DNA from: Endomychus coccineus
Lineage: Eukaryota; Arthropoda; Insecta; Coleoptera; Endomychidae
Length of the DNA: 64,000 nt
Direction of reading: 5' to 3'
Assembly (NCBI GenBank): GCA_958510875.1
Contig: OY294067.1
Span: 248,325,736-248,389,735, forward strand
The first letter of the stretch is position 1, and every line of letters starts with the position of its first letter. Below the pieces are notes generated by a model. That model ran no database searches. It was given only the letters and a program-made list of their open reading frames with translations, and was not told the origin of the DNA. Positions 1 to 11,490 of this stretch are shown here, piece after piece. Both the position numbers and the translations under genes were made by a program.

Positions 1-1520
1 TAAGAACAGTTCCTAGGTGGAGTTGTTTACTGAAACCTCACTCTGGAAAATTTATTATATATTGGGATATTTACTGTAATAAATCTCCATAAGTTTCAAT
101 TTCTATTAATAATTAGTCAACGAAAGTACGCCATAACAATGCTATTAAATTTTATGATTTTATACACATAAATGAATATAAAATGTTTATAGTGATTAAT
201 TTGAAATCATAAATTTCAGTAACGTATAGGCCATAAATGTAATTTTATTATTCTATTACTCATATTAAAAGGGCAATAAGTACTATCTTCAGAGCTCTAA
301 TGAATAAAGGTATCTTTATGAATATGAACAAAAATATGAATCTGAAGTACCAAGACACAGTTACTTGTGTGTTTGTTTGATTTGTCAAAATAGAACGAAC
401 AATCAGTCAATTCTTAATTATTTACATTTTTCAATTGGAAGGAGACTAACCTGGATATTATTGGCCATAATCGATAAACACTAATGAGTTGATGATGTGA
501 ACTTATTTAATGAGTGGTGTCAACATTAAAGTCAATACTAAATATTATGACTTGAATTAAATATCAATGTTTTCGTCATTCAATTGACTTTTCAATAAGA
601 AGGCAAAACAATCCCTTAGAAACTGTTGACTTTATATAATTCGATTGACAGACAGTCCATGAGACACGTGATATATACGCAGAATGTTTCCCAATATTGT
701 ATAGGTTTCCGGGAAATATAATCTTCAATCACCGTATCACAATAAAATAAAATTAAAATGAGAAGAAAGTGTGTATTTCTTTCGGATATGCCAATTTCTT
801 CAGCCATATTATGAAAGTTTTCTGATAGATGGTCATTTGAATGCTCGATTTTTATTTTGTATAAATGGGGTGTATGGTTTGAATAAAAATAAAAAGAAAT
901 TCACTTCGTCCTCATGAGATTCTCTTAGTCATTTGTTATTTTGACTATCAAAACCATCTGTTTTATCTTGACATGAAATAATACTCAATTAAAACATGTA
1001 CCTTCAATTAAGTGGATACTGATCATATTAGAATTTCTAATGACTCAAAGATCAAAACTAATATAAATGACTGGTCTCTATGAAATGAAACTGTTTACTA
1101 TGGCAAGTTTCACGACGAAAAAAATTTGAACGAAAGCAGTTCTATTTTCGAAAAACCACTTAAATATATGGTTTCGCAAGTTTTTCCTTCGCATGGAATA
1201 GTTCGTAACCAGCTATGAAGGATATATTATAGATTGAATTAGGGTGATTAAATTAGGGTGAACAATATTGGTTCTCCTGAAAGATGAACGACAAACAATA
1301 AATTTCCGTGTAAGATTCAATCCTTCAAAGACCAAGTTCAATATCATATCATCATACCTATTTTTCTTCGTCGAATGATCTTGTATATTCATGTATTGCT
1401 TTGATGACGCATTACAAATTTGCGAATCTAATTTGGATTTTACATTTTATTGGCAATTTCCCGGAGTATGAACTCATTTAAATATACTTAACAAATTAAA
1501 CTGATAATAGTACAAACAAG
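1..1520. other. AT-rich noncoding DNA, no feature recognised
   Basis: Both strands hold only short open frames with no recognisable protein motif and strongly AT-biased composition. I see no repeat shared with the rest of the window. The small reading frame at 616-807 (minus) resembles no family I know and looks like chance. Confidence 0.5.
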
Positions 1521-1686
1521 AAACCCTTATCCACTGAAATACTGTAGAAGTACTGAGGATCTTTCAGCTAACAAGAAGTCATCATCAGAGTGAGTAGTTA
1601 ACTTTGATCATGAATAGATGGCAGCTGAAAGGTCCTCAGTACTTCAACAGTATTTTTAGTCGATGTTTGTTGTTCCTTATCTATAG
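1521..1686 (+). repeat. Penelope-like family A terminal repeat, inverted pair
   Basis: The left arm contains GTACTGAGGATCTTTCAGC and the right arm contains GCTGAAAGGTCCTCAGTACT, so the segment folds back on itself. The motif with the flank AGTATTTTTAGT and the trailing TTCCTTATCTATAG recurs at 20967-21235, 51090-51211 and at both ends of the Penelope-like element at 55046-57822. It is best read as a solo or truncated Penelope terminal repeat. The CTGAAAGGTCCTCAGTA stretch is the downstream half of the family A hammerhead-like core, but the upstream CTGATGA half is not intact in this copy. Confidence 0.65.
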
Positions 1687-2565
1687 GGTCATAATGTATT
1701 CACAATGTAACTCCTTTATAGTTTATTAAATTGAATTTACATATTATATTCTTGGATCTGTTGACACTTGTTGTCACTGTTCAACCTGGAGAACACAATG
1801 ACAACTACTGCAAATTCTATCTTTCTTAATGTAATATTGATCAATTCAATCGAATATTCAGGTCTGGAATTCATAATCATTGGAAATAGTCATGTAGGTA
1901 CATCGCTATTGTTACTTACCAAACTCATTCAATATGGTTCACTATCCACAGGAAGTTACAAACATGGGAAAAACATGTAAATACATGAAACTGTTGTAAC
2001 GATGTGATAATTTCAATAGTACTTAAATGATGGTATTGTACTTTCCATAACTGAGGCACGCTATAGGATATCCTTTGAAATTTGGTGCTTGAACTTGATG
2101 GGTTAGAAACAGATGACGGCCAAACACAGAACTAATTGGTTTAACAGAGACGATTCGCGTGATTGTAATTCTAACACCGGTTAAAATCTACTGAGGATAA
2201 TAGTTTAGTAAGTCGACATTGATGAGTTGCGTATTATGCTAACGGTCTCTGTATGGAACAAGAGATTTCTGAGGCAGTCACGAACTTCAATAAAATAAAA
2301 TTTGGTAAAGTTATTACATAAAACATTTCCCTCTCTCTTATGAACATTCATCCATCTAACTAATTAAGTGAGTAACTAATCCGATTCAACTATTTAAAAT
2401 AATTGACTGCATACTTTTTGCTGAAGAAATATAGATTTCCTAAAAAAAATTAGAATAATTCTAGTCATGATTATGCATTGAAATGTGCGAAAGCTCAATC
2501 ACGATTAGCATTAGATTTGATACATATTTATATAATATAATAACGATTATTTACTAAGGTACGAT
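1687..2565. other. AT-rich DNA, no recognised feature
   Basis: A 70-residue open frame at 1768-1980 (plus) has no recognisable motif. No repeat shared with other parts of the window was seen. Confidence 0.4.
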
Positions 2566-2800
2566 ATATATGTAAATTCTTGAAAAATAGGTCACATTAC
2601 ACTTATGTTTATTATATTTTCGTCTTCACGTGAGTTTCGGTCTCACCACCATCATCAGAAGACATTCGAAAACTAATTCATCAACTAAAGCGTGTGATTT
2701 CTCAAACTAATTGTACTAAACTATAAGCGTCGTTATCGAATTAATTTCGTTGTTAATTGAAATTAATGCGATTAAGGACGGAATATGGAGAATAACACAC
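2566..2800 (-). repeat. Penelope-like family B terminal fragment
   Basis: Read on the minus strand, this segment matches the 3' part of the family B repeat found at 3732-4215, 10499-10775, 45548-45920 and 50120-50400. Shared landmarks are AATAGGTCACATT, the GTTTCGGTCTCA block and CATCATCAGAAGAC. It carries a hammerhead-like core, listed separately. The reading frame that would have encoded the end of the GIY-YIG domain is decayed. Confidence 0.7.
2621..2664 (-). ncRNA. hammerhead-like ribozyme motif, family B copy 1
   Basis: On the minus strand the order is TGTCTT, CTGATGA, a helix II of GGTG/GACC type, GAAA, CTCACG, TG, then AAGACG. GTCTT and AAGAC can pair as helix I, giving a type I hammerhead layout. 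The base before the predicted cut is G rather than A, C or U, so this copy is probably inactive. One extra base lies between CTGATGA and helix II, as in all copies here. Confidence 0.5.
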
Positions 2801-2834
2801 TATAAGGTTCGTTCTTACCGACCGATTCTATGCC

Positions 2835-3178
2835 TATCCCTTACTCCAATTGAATGATGCTTTTAGCTTTACTATGGGTCAATTCGAATGCAGCCGAGTT
2901 ACATACCGATGTTTTAGAACCGGTTGCAGTCCAAATTTTCAACCAGCTAACGCCCTCACACGGCAAGAGTTACGACACATTTGTTGGAAGAAGCTCATGT
3001 ACATGTATTTCCAAGTTCTGCAAAATTCCTCCGATCTCTCATTGACCGAACATGTCTGGAATATGATCGGTACCACACTGGATAATTCACTCCATCTCCC
3101 AGACAATCTCAATGATCTGCGGCTTCCCGTACAAGATGCTTGGGATGAAAAAATGCCAAGAACATTCCTCATTTGATT
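2835..3178 (+). pseudogene. Tc1-like transposase relic, C-terminal part
   Basis: Three reading frames joined by eye give a Tc1-family C-terminus. One frame has ELHTDVLEPVAVQIF, the next has RPHTARVTTHLLEEAHVHV, which covers the second catalytic Asp region where DNARPH is normally found, and the third has DLSLTEHVWNMIG followed by DNLNDLRLPVQDAWDE. At least two frameshifts separate these pieces, and an in-frame stop falls where the DNA- of DNARPH should be. No inverted repeats were recognised, so the element is a truncated fossil. A LINE fragment abuts it directly downstream. Confidence 0.8.
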
Positions 3179-3180
3179 CA

Positions 3181-3392
3181 GTATCCCTGAAGCGAGAAGA
3201 GAGTTCGAAATATCCTCTGTGACATAGTTCAAAAAGGCCTTGAATACACTAAAGAATGGTGCAAATCGATGAGACTTAATGTTAACCCCACCAAAATCAC
3301 CCTAGTTACCTTCACAAGGAAACCATCGAATTGGATGAGACCGTTATTAAATCGAAGTCAGAGGTAAAGTCTATAAAGAGTCTATGTTATTT
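3181..3392 (+). pseudogene. LINE reverse-transcriptase fragment, RNase H-type LINE
   Basis: The translation contains IVQKGLEYTKEWCKSMRLN followed by VNPTKITLVTFTRK, the palm/thumb motif of R1/I/Jockey-group reverse transcriptases (normally WC...GLxVNPxKTxLVxFTRK). A second frame continues with TIELDETVIKSKSEVKSIK, the region before KYLGV. The fragment ends where a Penelope-like fragment begins. It closely resembles the relic at 5835-6640 and probably comes from the same LINE family. Confidence 0.75.
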
Positions 3393-3731
3393 ATATATGA
3401 CATTCCATTACAGATTTTGTTTATTCTTCCTTTGATGATGGGATTGAAAAATGTTTCTGGGTAGCCATTAATTTCCACTGTATTACGAACAACTTTTTAA
3501 TTCTTTGGACGGCCCTCTGGATGGGACAATTTAACCCCGCGATCTTTAAGGCTCGTTATAACACTTTTTTTATAACTTGTTGGTGCAACGGAATTGAAGT
3601 GAAGATAACGTTGAGATCAAACTTCTTTAGTAAGCCACGAAGTTTTTATTTTTCCATCTGCATCATGTCTAATGTTCATATCTAGGGAATTTATGTTTTT
3701 GTTCAAAAGTAAATTGAAGTTTAACCAAAAA
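3393..3731 (-). pseudogene. Penelope-like family B reverse-transcriptase fragment
   Basis: On the minus strand the translation runs SLDMNIRHDADGKIKTSW, then SVAPTSYKKSVITSLKDRG, then EINGYPETFFNPIIKGRIN. This is the stretch after the catalytic domain of Penelope-like reverse transcriptases, broken by two stop codons. It meets an oppositely oriented copy of the following part of the protein at about 3726, and the segments 3393-3462 and 3726-3797 are inverted copies of each other. The arrangement looks like a head-to-head rearranged insertion. Confidence 0.8.
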
Positions 3732-4215
3732 CATTTTTCGATCCCATCATTGAAGAAAGAATAAACAAAATCTATAACGGAACGTCATATATAAATAGCT
3801 TAAACGGTAATACAGATTATTTTATATCATTACCATACATTCCGGAGACCTCAGAGAAATGTTATAAAAAGCATGATGTGAATGTTGCGCTTAAATCTAC
3901 TAACTGTGTTGCGAAATATTTTTCAAAACTAAAACCTTTAATACCAAAAGGTGAACAAACGCACACAGTATACAAATAAAATTTTTTAAATTGCGATGAG
4001 ACTTTTACATGTATTTCTAAGCAATATTCACAAAAAAGAATGCCTGGCCATAAGTATAGTACAAGAAGCTTTGTGCTGATAAAATTAGTTTTAAGAAATC
4101 CCGTTTTAGATAGCGATACGTCGTCTGATGATGGTCGTGAGACCGAAACGTACGTAAAAAAGAAAATAATGAACATTTGTGCTAGTGTGACCTATTTCCC
4201 AAAAATGTATATATA
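3732..4215 (+). pseudogene. Penelope-like family B C-terminus and 3' end
   Basis: The plus-strand frame reads IIEERINKIYNGTSYINS, then YFISLPYIPETSEK, then YFSKLKPLIPKGEQTHTVYK, the conserved linker leading into the GIY-YIG endonuclease of Penelope-like elements. After a frameshift the endonuclease start is recognisable as CDETFTCISKQYSQKRM, degenerate relative to the usual CDxxYIGxTxxxLxxR. The non-coding 3' end follows and contains a hammerhead-like core. The end matches the other family B copies through TTCATACCTG. Confidence 0.8.
4119..4162 (+). ncRNA. hammerhead-like ribozyme motif, family B copy 2
   Basis: CTGATGA at 4125-4131 is followed by GGTC-GTGA-GACC (helix II), GAAA and CGTACG (helix III), then TA, the predicted cut. 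The helix I partners TCGT and AAAAAAG no longer pair well, so this copy keeps the core but has lost helix I. Confidence 0.5.
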
Positions 4216-5029
4216 ATTCATACCTGCGTCAAGAATCATTATTAATCGTAACAATTCGTTGATGGGAGAAAATAATTCCCAAACACTAACTGATACACAC
4301 ACATTAATATCTGCTGATTAGATTAATACGATCTCTATTAAAATTAATGAAAGTTACCATAACAATAATAATAAAAATGAATTACCTATATCATAAGAGA
4401 AAACATTGAATGTGGTAAATAGTTTGAACCTCATATCTCTAGAGATTTGATTAGAATAAAACCGATTAAACATATTATAGTTAATTTATTAATATATTCC
4501 ATTGTGATTTCAAATATTCTATTCTGTTATGATTGCACAAACGAATAATTTTATATTCTATTAGCACTTATTATAATTATTATTTATTAATAAATAATAA
4601 AGTGTTTGTAATATGAGGTTACCCGTGAGAGTTCATTCTCCTTATAATATCAAGACTGTTTCAAGGAAACTCAAATTTATTACTTAACAAATATTTTGAA
4701 TAATTCTGCAGTTTAATTTCAAGAGGTGCGTATCAGGTACATTATTCAATACGAAAATGTTATTGTTCTTATAATATTATTTATAATTGCTAAATCAATC
4801 GCAGCCTACAACATGAGCTGTGATTTTGAATGAGAAATGTCAAGAACCGACCTAGCAACTAACTGTAAGTGAAAACTTGTAAATAATTGCTAATCACGTA
4901 CCTAGTTCTAAACTAACACGTGTTATTTGCAACATATTTACACCTTTCAATAGTAATTCTCTTCATGAAAACAATCACGTTACTAGACCTATCGATGACT
5001 CGTTTCATTCAATTATTTGTTAGACAGAA
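4216..5029. other. AT-rich DNA, no recognised feature
   Basis: Only short frames and AT-rich runs. Nothing here was matched to other repeats in the window. Confidence 0.4.
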
Positions 5030-5600
5030 TTTTACATCAGATGTTACCATCCAGTAGCGGCTCTTCATTTTGTATTCTATTTATTGGGAATATTTGCACA
5101 TTGCCACATGGAAGAGCAGTTTCTCCAATATTACTATCGGATGGCTTCATCTTAGGTGAGTGTTCATTTCTATTTGAGGCGCTTCAAAATATCGTGTCCT
5201 TGAGTTTAGCAGGGTGGTGCATTCTGAGAGAATGTGAATAAAGGTTTCGTTCTCTTCTTCACAGAATCTTCACTCTTCTCCTTATACTGATCCGAACTTG
5301 CTAGAATTACCGTTAGTATATGGAGTTAATGTTTTCTTGATTAGTGCAGTCATTAGATTTCTCCTGGTTATAGTTATCCTGAAGAAGTTATAGTTTTCCA
5401 GAAAAATCTTTGCCTGTCTCAAACCTTCTATCAAGTAATGGAATCTATCATGTCTTCTTATTTCTTAAGTTCTTCCGGTATTGTGTTGGTGTTTATTCCG
5501 CAGAAAACTGACTCCTCATACGAGGCAAGAGTTCGTAAACATCCATTGCCATTTTATGAGGGAATGAATCTCCAATCTAATGCTCTTCATTAATTTTTCA
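5030..5600 (-). pseudogene. LINE RNase H C-terminal tail
   Basis: On the minus strand the translation includes GLRQAKIFLENYN, RRNLMTALI and then RFCEEENETFIHILSECTTL. The last piece is the C-x2-C-x8-H-x4-C knuckle that ends RNase H-bearing LINE proteins, with the first Cys replaced by a stop codon. Residues NSRTRYFEAPQ follow, the usual aromatic-rich tail. Several stop codons interrupt the frame. It lies in the opposite orientation to the LINE relic that starts about 235 bp further on. Confidence 0.75.
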
Positions 5601-5834
5601 ATGACTAGATCCCATTAATAGAAGTCGCTTAAATTAGAAGTGTAAAACAGAAAACCTCAATATTGTTCATTATCAGATACTACATCTGTTGTAGCATCAG
5701 ATGAAAGCTAACTGAACCGATATAAAATTCTACCACCTCAAAATCTTCGAATTTACTGAAATTCCGATTATTATCAAAATAATCATGACAAAACTTTGAG
5801 ATACCTCATAACACAGAGAAAGTAGTTACAATAC

Positions 5835-6640
5835 AGTTGAAGATCGATTCCTCTGCAATCTGACCTACCTCGACATACTCTGTCAGAACTACGCTAACGA
5901 CATTGTCATATTCCCAAGAAAGAAGTTCGAGAATATCATCCGCGCCATAGTTCAAAGAGGCTTCAATACACTGAAGAATGGTGTAAATCGATGGGACTCA
6001 ACGTCAATCCCACCAAAACTACTCTAGTTGCCTTTACAAGATAAATAAACCTTAACCTCAAAACCATCGATTCAATAGAGAGCAGTCAAATATCTGAGAA
6101 CTACACTAGATAAAAAAAAACATCTCTGGAATAAGCATGGAAATAGATAATCAACAAAGCCACAAAATTCCTGATGGTGTTACAACGAATAGAACGACTA
6201 GAGAGGAAATCATCAAATGTAAGTATGGATCCCTCCATGTAAGCAAACCTGGGACATGCTCCAAAGATAAGATGATAAAAACGTATGGCTTCGTTGAAGG
6301 GTTCAAAACATAGGTAGGTTGCAAAAGTGAATGGACAAGACTCCCATCCCAAGACTCAGTAGAAATGGCCATAAGTGATACACTGATGGTTCTGAAACGA
6401 TGGAAGGAACTGCAGTATGTGGGTTTGACCCCGAAGGAGGCTCAGTTAAATCCCGAGCATTTTGAAAGTGAAAATTCACGCTATAAAAAATTGTGTCCAC
6501 ATCAATATAGACAAGAAATAATCATCATAGCTGATAGTCAAGCAGCCACGTAATCAATTTCAAAATGGTCTGGGAATGCTTAAAGGAACTAAACTAACTG
6601 ATAATTATGACCTCCTATAGATTCTGAGACACATCGGAGT
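5835..6640 (+). pseudogene. LINE relic: reverse transcriptase end plus RNase H
   Basis: The translation starts with NYANDIVIF, a degraded YADD box, then KKFENIIRAIVQRGFNTL and the VNPTKTTLV block in shifted frames. INKATKFLMVLQR, the thumb motif, follows, then an RNase H region with IIIIADSQAAT, equivalent to the catalytic SDSQAAI, and MVWECLKELN. Frameshifts and stops are frequent. The stretch between the thumb and the RNase H domain is shortened, so an internal deletion is likely. The family is an R1/I/LOA-type LINE; I cannot place the clade more finely. Confidence 0.75.
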
Positions 6641-6782
6641 TCGGAGTGGAGTAGTATTTCATCATTCAGAACGTAATATAAGGGAGAGAATTTTAATATG
6701 GAGAAAAAGCTATACGTGAAATTGAGCAATTACATATAGAAGATGAGAAGATCAGGCATTATTTATGATCAAGGGATGTGGG

Positions 6783-6826
6783 GTTACCTATTATCATTGT
6801 GCGTTACCTATTATCATTGTGCGTTA
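6783..6826 (+). repeat. short exact tandem duplication
   Basis: The 20-bp unit GTTACCTATTATCATTGTGC occurs twice in direct succession and a third copy starts with GTTA. It is a recent local duplication without other context. Confidence 0.9.
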
Positions 6827-7378
6827 ATGATAAGCCAGCATCTTCTGCACTGATATCAATTATAGACTATGGAGCCTCCCACTGAACATTTCGATCCGAA
6901 AATGTTCAATTCATACTGGGAAAGAGTACCGTAGAAAAGGATAAAGGGGGATATTGATGTTGCATATCTTTTTAACCTATCGCGTTGCAATGCCTCTTGT
7001 CCTCAGTATCTCAATTTCCTAGTTTTTCATTCACAAGTTTGGACTGTTTTACAGTTCAAATAGTTTGCGTAGACTTATTATGTATTTAATGCAGACATGA
7101 GTGAACTTAAAGAAATAAATCCTTGTGAAGTCGACTGGTTGGTATAAGCAATTCATCAGCTCATCAAACGTAAAAAACGAGCCTTCGCATAAAGAATAAC
7201 TAATAGCTGCCATTGTACCAACATATTACCAAATGGTTTTGGAACATCGCCAAAATTAAATTAGGCTGAATCTTAAGTCTTGCTATTGTTACACTGTCAA
7301 GTGACCTGTTGTGTTGAATTTCAACGAAAAGGAAAAATCTGTATCTTGAGTTGTTGTCAAGGTTCCTTTTCAATCAAT

Positions 7379-7790
7379 ATGTCTCTCTCCAATACTATTC
7401 ATATCTGGAATCTATGTCAATAATCGGAACATCGGGAATAAAAATAACAAGTTGCATGATTTTCATCGGGACAAATTCCAGTGGTGAAAGTGTGATAATT
7501 CAAATTTTTTGAGCCATCAAGTATGTCTCTCCACAATTTAATTATATGTGGAATCGATGCCAATAATTGTAATATCCGAGATAAGTATAACTAAGTGTAA
7601 CGATTGACAATGTCCATATTGGGGGAGTTTGAATAGCCAATAGAAGAATGTGTATCTCAATTTGCCACCAGTGGGGACAGTCTTTAATGTATAATGTTCT
7701 TCCTATGTGAAATTGATGACAAGCATAAGAACATTTGGAATAAAGATAATAATAGTTTGTATTTTTAACTTATTACCAAAGATTTTATGG
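7379..7790 (+). repeat. degenerate tandem repeat, about 140-155 bp units
   Basis: Three diverged units can be lined up. Landmarks are TATGTCTCTC, a TGGAATCTATGTCAATAAT-like block and GGAATAAA(G)ATAA. The unit starts are near 7379 and 7521, and the third aligns from about 7680. The units are too diverged to be recent. No coding potential is apparent. Confidence 0.5.
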
Positions 7791-8451
7791 AGTGATAATT
7801 TTATCCTGGTTACTGAGTTACTGAGTATAACAATAATTGATTTAAGCAAATGGGACAAGACCAGATTATAGTAATATGTATATTATGGAGAAGCGGTAAG
7901 GCTTTGTGAATAACATTTCGCAGAGTGTATGTGAGTATGAATCTTAACAGGAATCCAAATAACGGAAAAGTGCAAACGCACTTACTCAAAATGTTGCCAT
8001 ATGACACTTTCGGAAGAGTGATTGATTATTCTGCACCAAATGACTCGTCAAAATGGGCGGAAATTTTTATGATTTACTTAAAATTTTGACGTCATTATTC
8101 CGATCAATTGATATGCAAAATGTTTCTAGAATCGTTTAAAATCAACATTTATAAATTCATTACGTAAAGACATATTTGACCTTGAATAAATAAGCATGGT
8201 AATATGACTTTGATGTCTGAAAGAATATATATAGGAAGTCGAGTAAATTCATATGACGCAGACGAAGATTTCACACGATTGCGAGTTGCGAAATCAAGAC
8301 CAACTACCATACTCAATACATATTAGTATGATCAAGGCTTTATCAAGCAAAATTTGCGTGGAAATTATGATTTAGTAGACATTGTTATTTGCAATCAGTT
8401 AACAGAATCAACTTCATTAACATGGAGTCATATGATATAAAAAAATAAAAT

Positions 8452-9550
8452 GCATGTCCATATTGATATCTTTATCAAACACTGTTCATCAATGTTTCCA
8501 TGTAACTTAGAATATAATGGATTGCTATGATCAAATGTGTCTGCTGACTGGTGTACTGAAATCCAATAAAAACTGCAAAACTGCAGATCGCTAAAAAAAG
8601 GCAAATGTTGGAGTTTAATGAAGTATATAATTATAAAATCTATAGTAATTGAATAACTGATATGCTATTCAATTTTTATATTTCTACGACTTCAACATTT
8701 CATAATATTTCAATATTATGTAGTTGAATACCTAGTTCAATAGCCAATGTTACATTTGTTAATAGCTGAGGTTATTCTGTGAATTTAAAATCTGTCACAC
8801 AACCAGAAAGGTCTTTTACCTGATTGAGAAGCAAAACACCTCTTAAAAAATTACCCACTGTGTATATTTCATATTCCATCCCTTGTGAAGATTGCGAGAA
8901 ATTGACCACAACAATACAAACATTTTAAATGTTGAAAAGAATAATGATATTAAAAAGTATCCGAATAAGGAAAATTGCCCTAATTGATTCTGATCTTTCT
9001 GAACTTCATAATAATTTAATTCAATGAAGAATTAAACATAACTAAATTGAGATATTTTGAAGTACTACTTTCTCTTGTCTATTCTTTCCTTTCAAATAAA
9101 TTTAACCTCAAAAGAATATGTTGTCATAACTATTGTCTGTTAAATCCATGGGGTTATTTCAGCTATGTATCGAGAAATGTAATATTAGAATAGATTATTA
9201 GGTATTTAATCCATAACAAACATAACGAAATATCATCAAATTCACAGATATATTGAAGTAAGTAGAAATGTACGAAATAGATTATCATATAAAGTATTTG
9301 CTTAGCAATTCAATCAATTCCATGATTCCAAGCATCGATCTGATAATTGGCCATGCGTAAAACCTTAATATTTTGATACACTTTCACGCACTATCTATCA
9401 AAGTTTTCTGCAGTTTTCATTGAATTTTAGTGCACAATAATTCTGCAGACACATTTCATTAATCGTAGTCATCCATTCTTTTCTAAATTATATGGATACA
9501 TTAACAAATCAATGTTTGATAAAGATATCAATAGAATATCGAAACGTCAA
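8452..9550. repeat. diverged large inverted repeat
   Basis: The left arm at about 8452-8590 contains ATTGATATCTTTATCAAACA and AATGTGTCTGC. The right arm at about 9395-9550 contains the same blocks in inverse orientation (TGTTTGATAAAGATATCAAT and GCAGACACATT). Arms are about 140 bp with scattered mismatches and are separated by about 800 bp of AT-rich sequence without a recognised gene. It may be an old inverted-repeat transposon or two opposed copies of one repeat. Confidence 0.6.
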
Positions 9551-10498
9551 TACGAAGATTACTGTTTTGCTTAGTGAAGAACCTCAATACTGATAATAGC
9601 ATATTTTGGCAGCAACTGTATCTGAATATTAGTCATACAAAAAATTTCTTAAGAATTATTAACAAAAAATAAAAAAATTAACAAAAGATAGAAGAATTCA
9701 AGTCAATTGACTCACGCATTTATATTTTACTCTAAAAATATGAAAATTGAACGTAGAAGGAAAAATTATTGGTATTAAATACATGTTGACGCGATAAGTA
9801 AATTTGAATTCTGAATTACAATTGCTAATGACCGTAGAAAGTGTGTTACAATGGCCCACTTTTAATGATGACGTTGAATATACAATAGCACCTAAAATTT
9901 TGAACTTATCTTTGTGAGAATTTATTCAGTTCATTTAATTCGGCAAAGATTACTTTTGATAATTTATTACCATCATACTCCAAGACCTACAAAATATGAA
10001 AAGTTCGATACTGGCCAAAAATCCGAGATAACAGTATTGATGTTCATTCCCAATATTATGATGTAGGTATTTGAATATCTTGTCAGATAGTATAGTTTAA
10101 CTCAGTGTTGAAGGTGATTTTCAAGTATACGAAAATGGAAATATTGTGTTGACCAACATTTAAATTTATTTGCATTGTACGTAATTTGGGTTATATTTAG
10201 TATAAATTAAATGTAAATGTATTTATAGCCGAGCCGACTTGACTGAACATGTAATGAGCAAGACGATTGAAATTTTGACTGTAAATTACCGATAATGTTC
10301 TCTTTCACATTCTTTCACTAACTACCTACCATTATATAATGCTTCCTGTATAATATATTGCAATATTTCCATGCTGGAAGCTTCCTCAAAATTAATTCAA
10401 AGACTTATTATTTTCTATGTGATTCATTTTACGATTCATTTGGTTGATTGGTGAATATATTGAGACGATTCCTTTTTCCAAATAAACTTGGTTTTCTT
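9551..10498. other. AT-rich DNA, no recognised feature
   Basis: No open frame with recognisable content and no repeat shared with the rest of the window was seen. Confidence 0.4.
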
Positions 10499-10775
10499 TA
10501 TTTGGATACGTATCCTGGAAATCGACTGTTATCACTGGTTTTATGTATATGTATTACAATCTCTATTTATCGTGTTTCTGTTCGTTTCGGCGACGTGGGC
10601 ATTCTAAATTGACATGCGATGAGGACGCCTTTTGCTTGATAAAATTAGTTCTAAGAAATCCCGTTTTAGTACGTGATACTTTGTCTGATGAAGGTCGTGA
10701 GACCGAAACGTACATAAAGACCAAAATAATAAGCATATGTGTAGTATGAGCTATTTCCCAAGAATTTATATATAC
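10499..10775 (+). repeat. Penelope-like family B 3' end
   Basis: The landmarks GTTTCGGCGACGTGGGCAT, AAAATTAGTTCTAAGAAATC and GCTATTTCCCAAGAATTTA are shared with the other family B copies. Its hammerhead-like core is listed separately. No reverse-transcriptase piece precedes it, so it is a short 5'-truncated copy. Confidence 0.7.
10679..10722 (+). ncRNA. hammerhead-like ribozyme motif, family B copy 3
   Basis: CTGATGA at 10685-10691 is followed by AGGTC-GTGA-GACC, GAAA, CGTACA, TA and AAAGACC. The core and helix II are kept. Helix I (CTTTGT against AAAGACC) is only partly complementary, and helix III has lost one pair. Confidence 0.5.
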
Positions 10776-11118
10776 GTAGAAATACAAAAGAATAGATAAC
10801 GAATAGAAGAAGAGAAGTCCATAATGGTAATCTCAAAACTTTACAGGAGAAAAAAGAATGAACAGATATATTATGGTTTGCATCTACCTAATGAATAGAA
10901 TTGGCAGGTTTATATTTTCAATATCATAGACCCAATTTCTCATTATGTAAAAGCATTCATGCTCATCGAATAATGAAGCGTTTGAAAGAATTAATCAGAA
11001 TACAATAGTTTCATTGGTTCGAAAATAATTATTGACCAAACTGAAACCGAAATACAATTTTGCTTTGTTTCTAACAATTGGTTGATTTTTCGCAATATTT
11101 GCGGCCCAAATTGCCAAC

Positions 11119-11361
11119 ATGTTCCCTTCGGGATTTCTGATTCGAGTTCTGATTGAGGATTATGACAGAACACTTCTGGCGCTTCTCAGAACTCTCATCG
11201 GGACACCCAAAGGAATTATGTTGAGAAAATTTGAAAAATCAAAGGAAGTGTTAAATATCAATCGCAAAATCATCATCCCAGAAGTTCTGACTGCAGTTTA
11301 TGATAAAACTCGTCTGATGCTGCTGAGAACTCACGGATGTAATAATTTGGAAATGCAGTAG
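11119..11361 (+). other. unassigned 80-residue ORF with an internal repeat
   Basis: The frame begins MFPSGFLIRVLIEDYDRTLL and contains two similar segments, VLIEDYDRTLLALLRTLIG (about residues 10-28) and VLTAVYDKTRLMLLRTHG (about 57-74). I recognise no family. It may be a relic of a longer repeat-containing reading frame or chance; nothing beside it suggests expression. Confidence 0.2.
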
Positions 11362-11490
11362 GGGGAAAATTCGTAATATCAAAATTATTCTTATTCAAAA
11401 AAAAACTACTGTTTTGAACTATTGAAAACTACAAAGAAGTGGTGCTAACTACAATGGAGTATTTAGAGGAGCCAAGATAATGAAGAGAAG

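Noticed and set aside
10543..10749. A small protein with a matching one at 10563-10787 on the other strand
   Set aside because: Both frames are shadows of the non-coding 3' end of Penelope-like family B. Similar chance frames appear at the other copies, for example 3862-4176.
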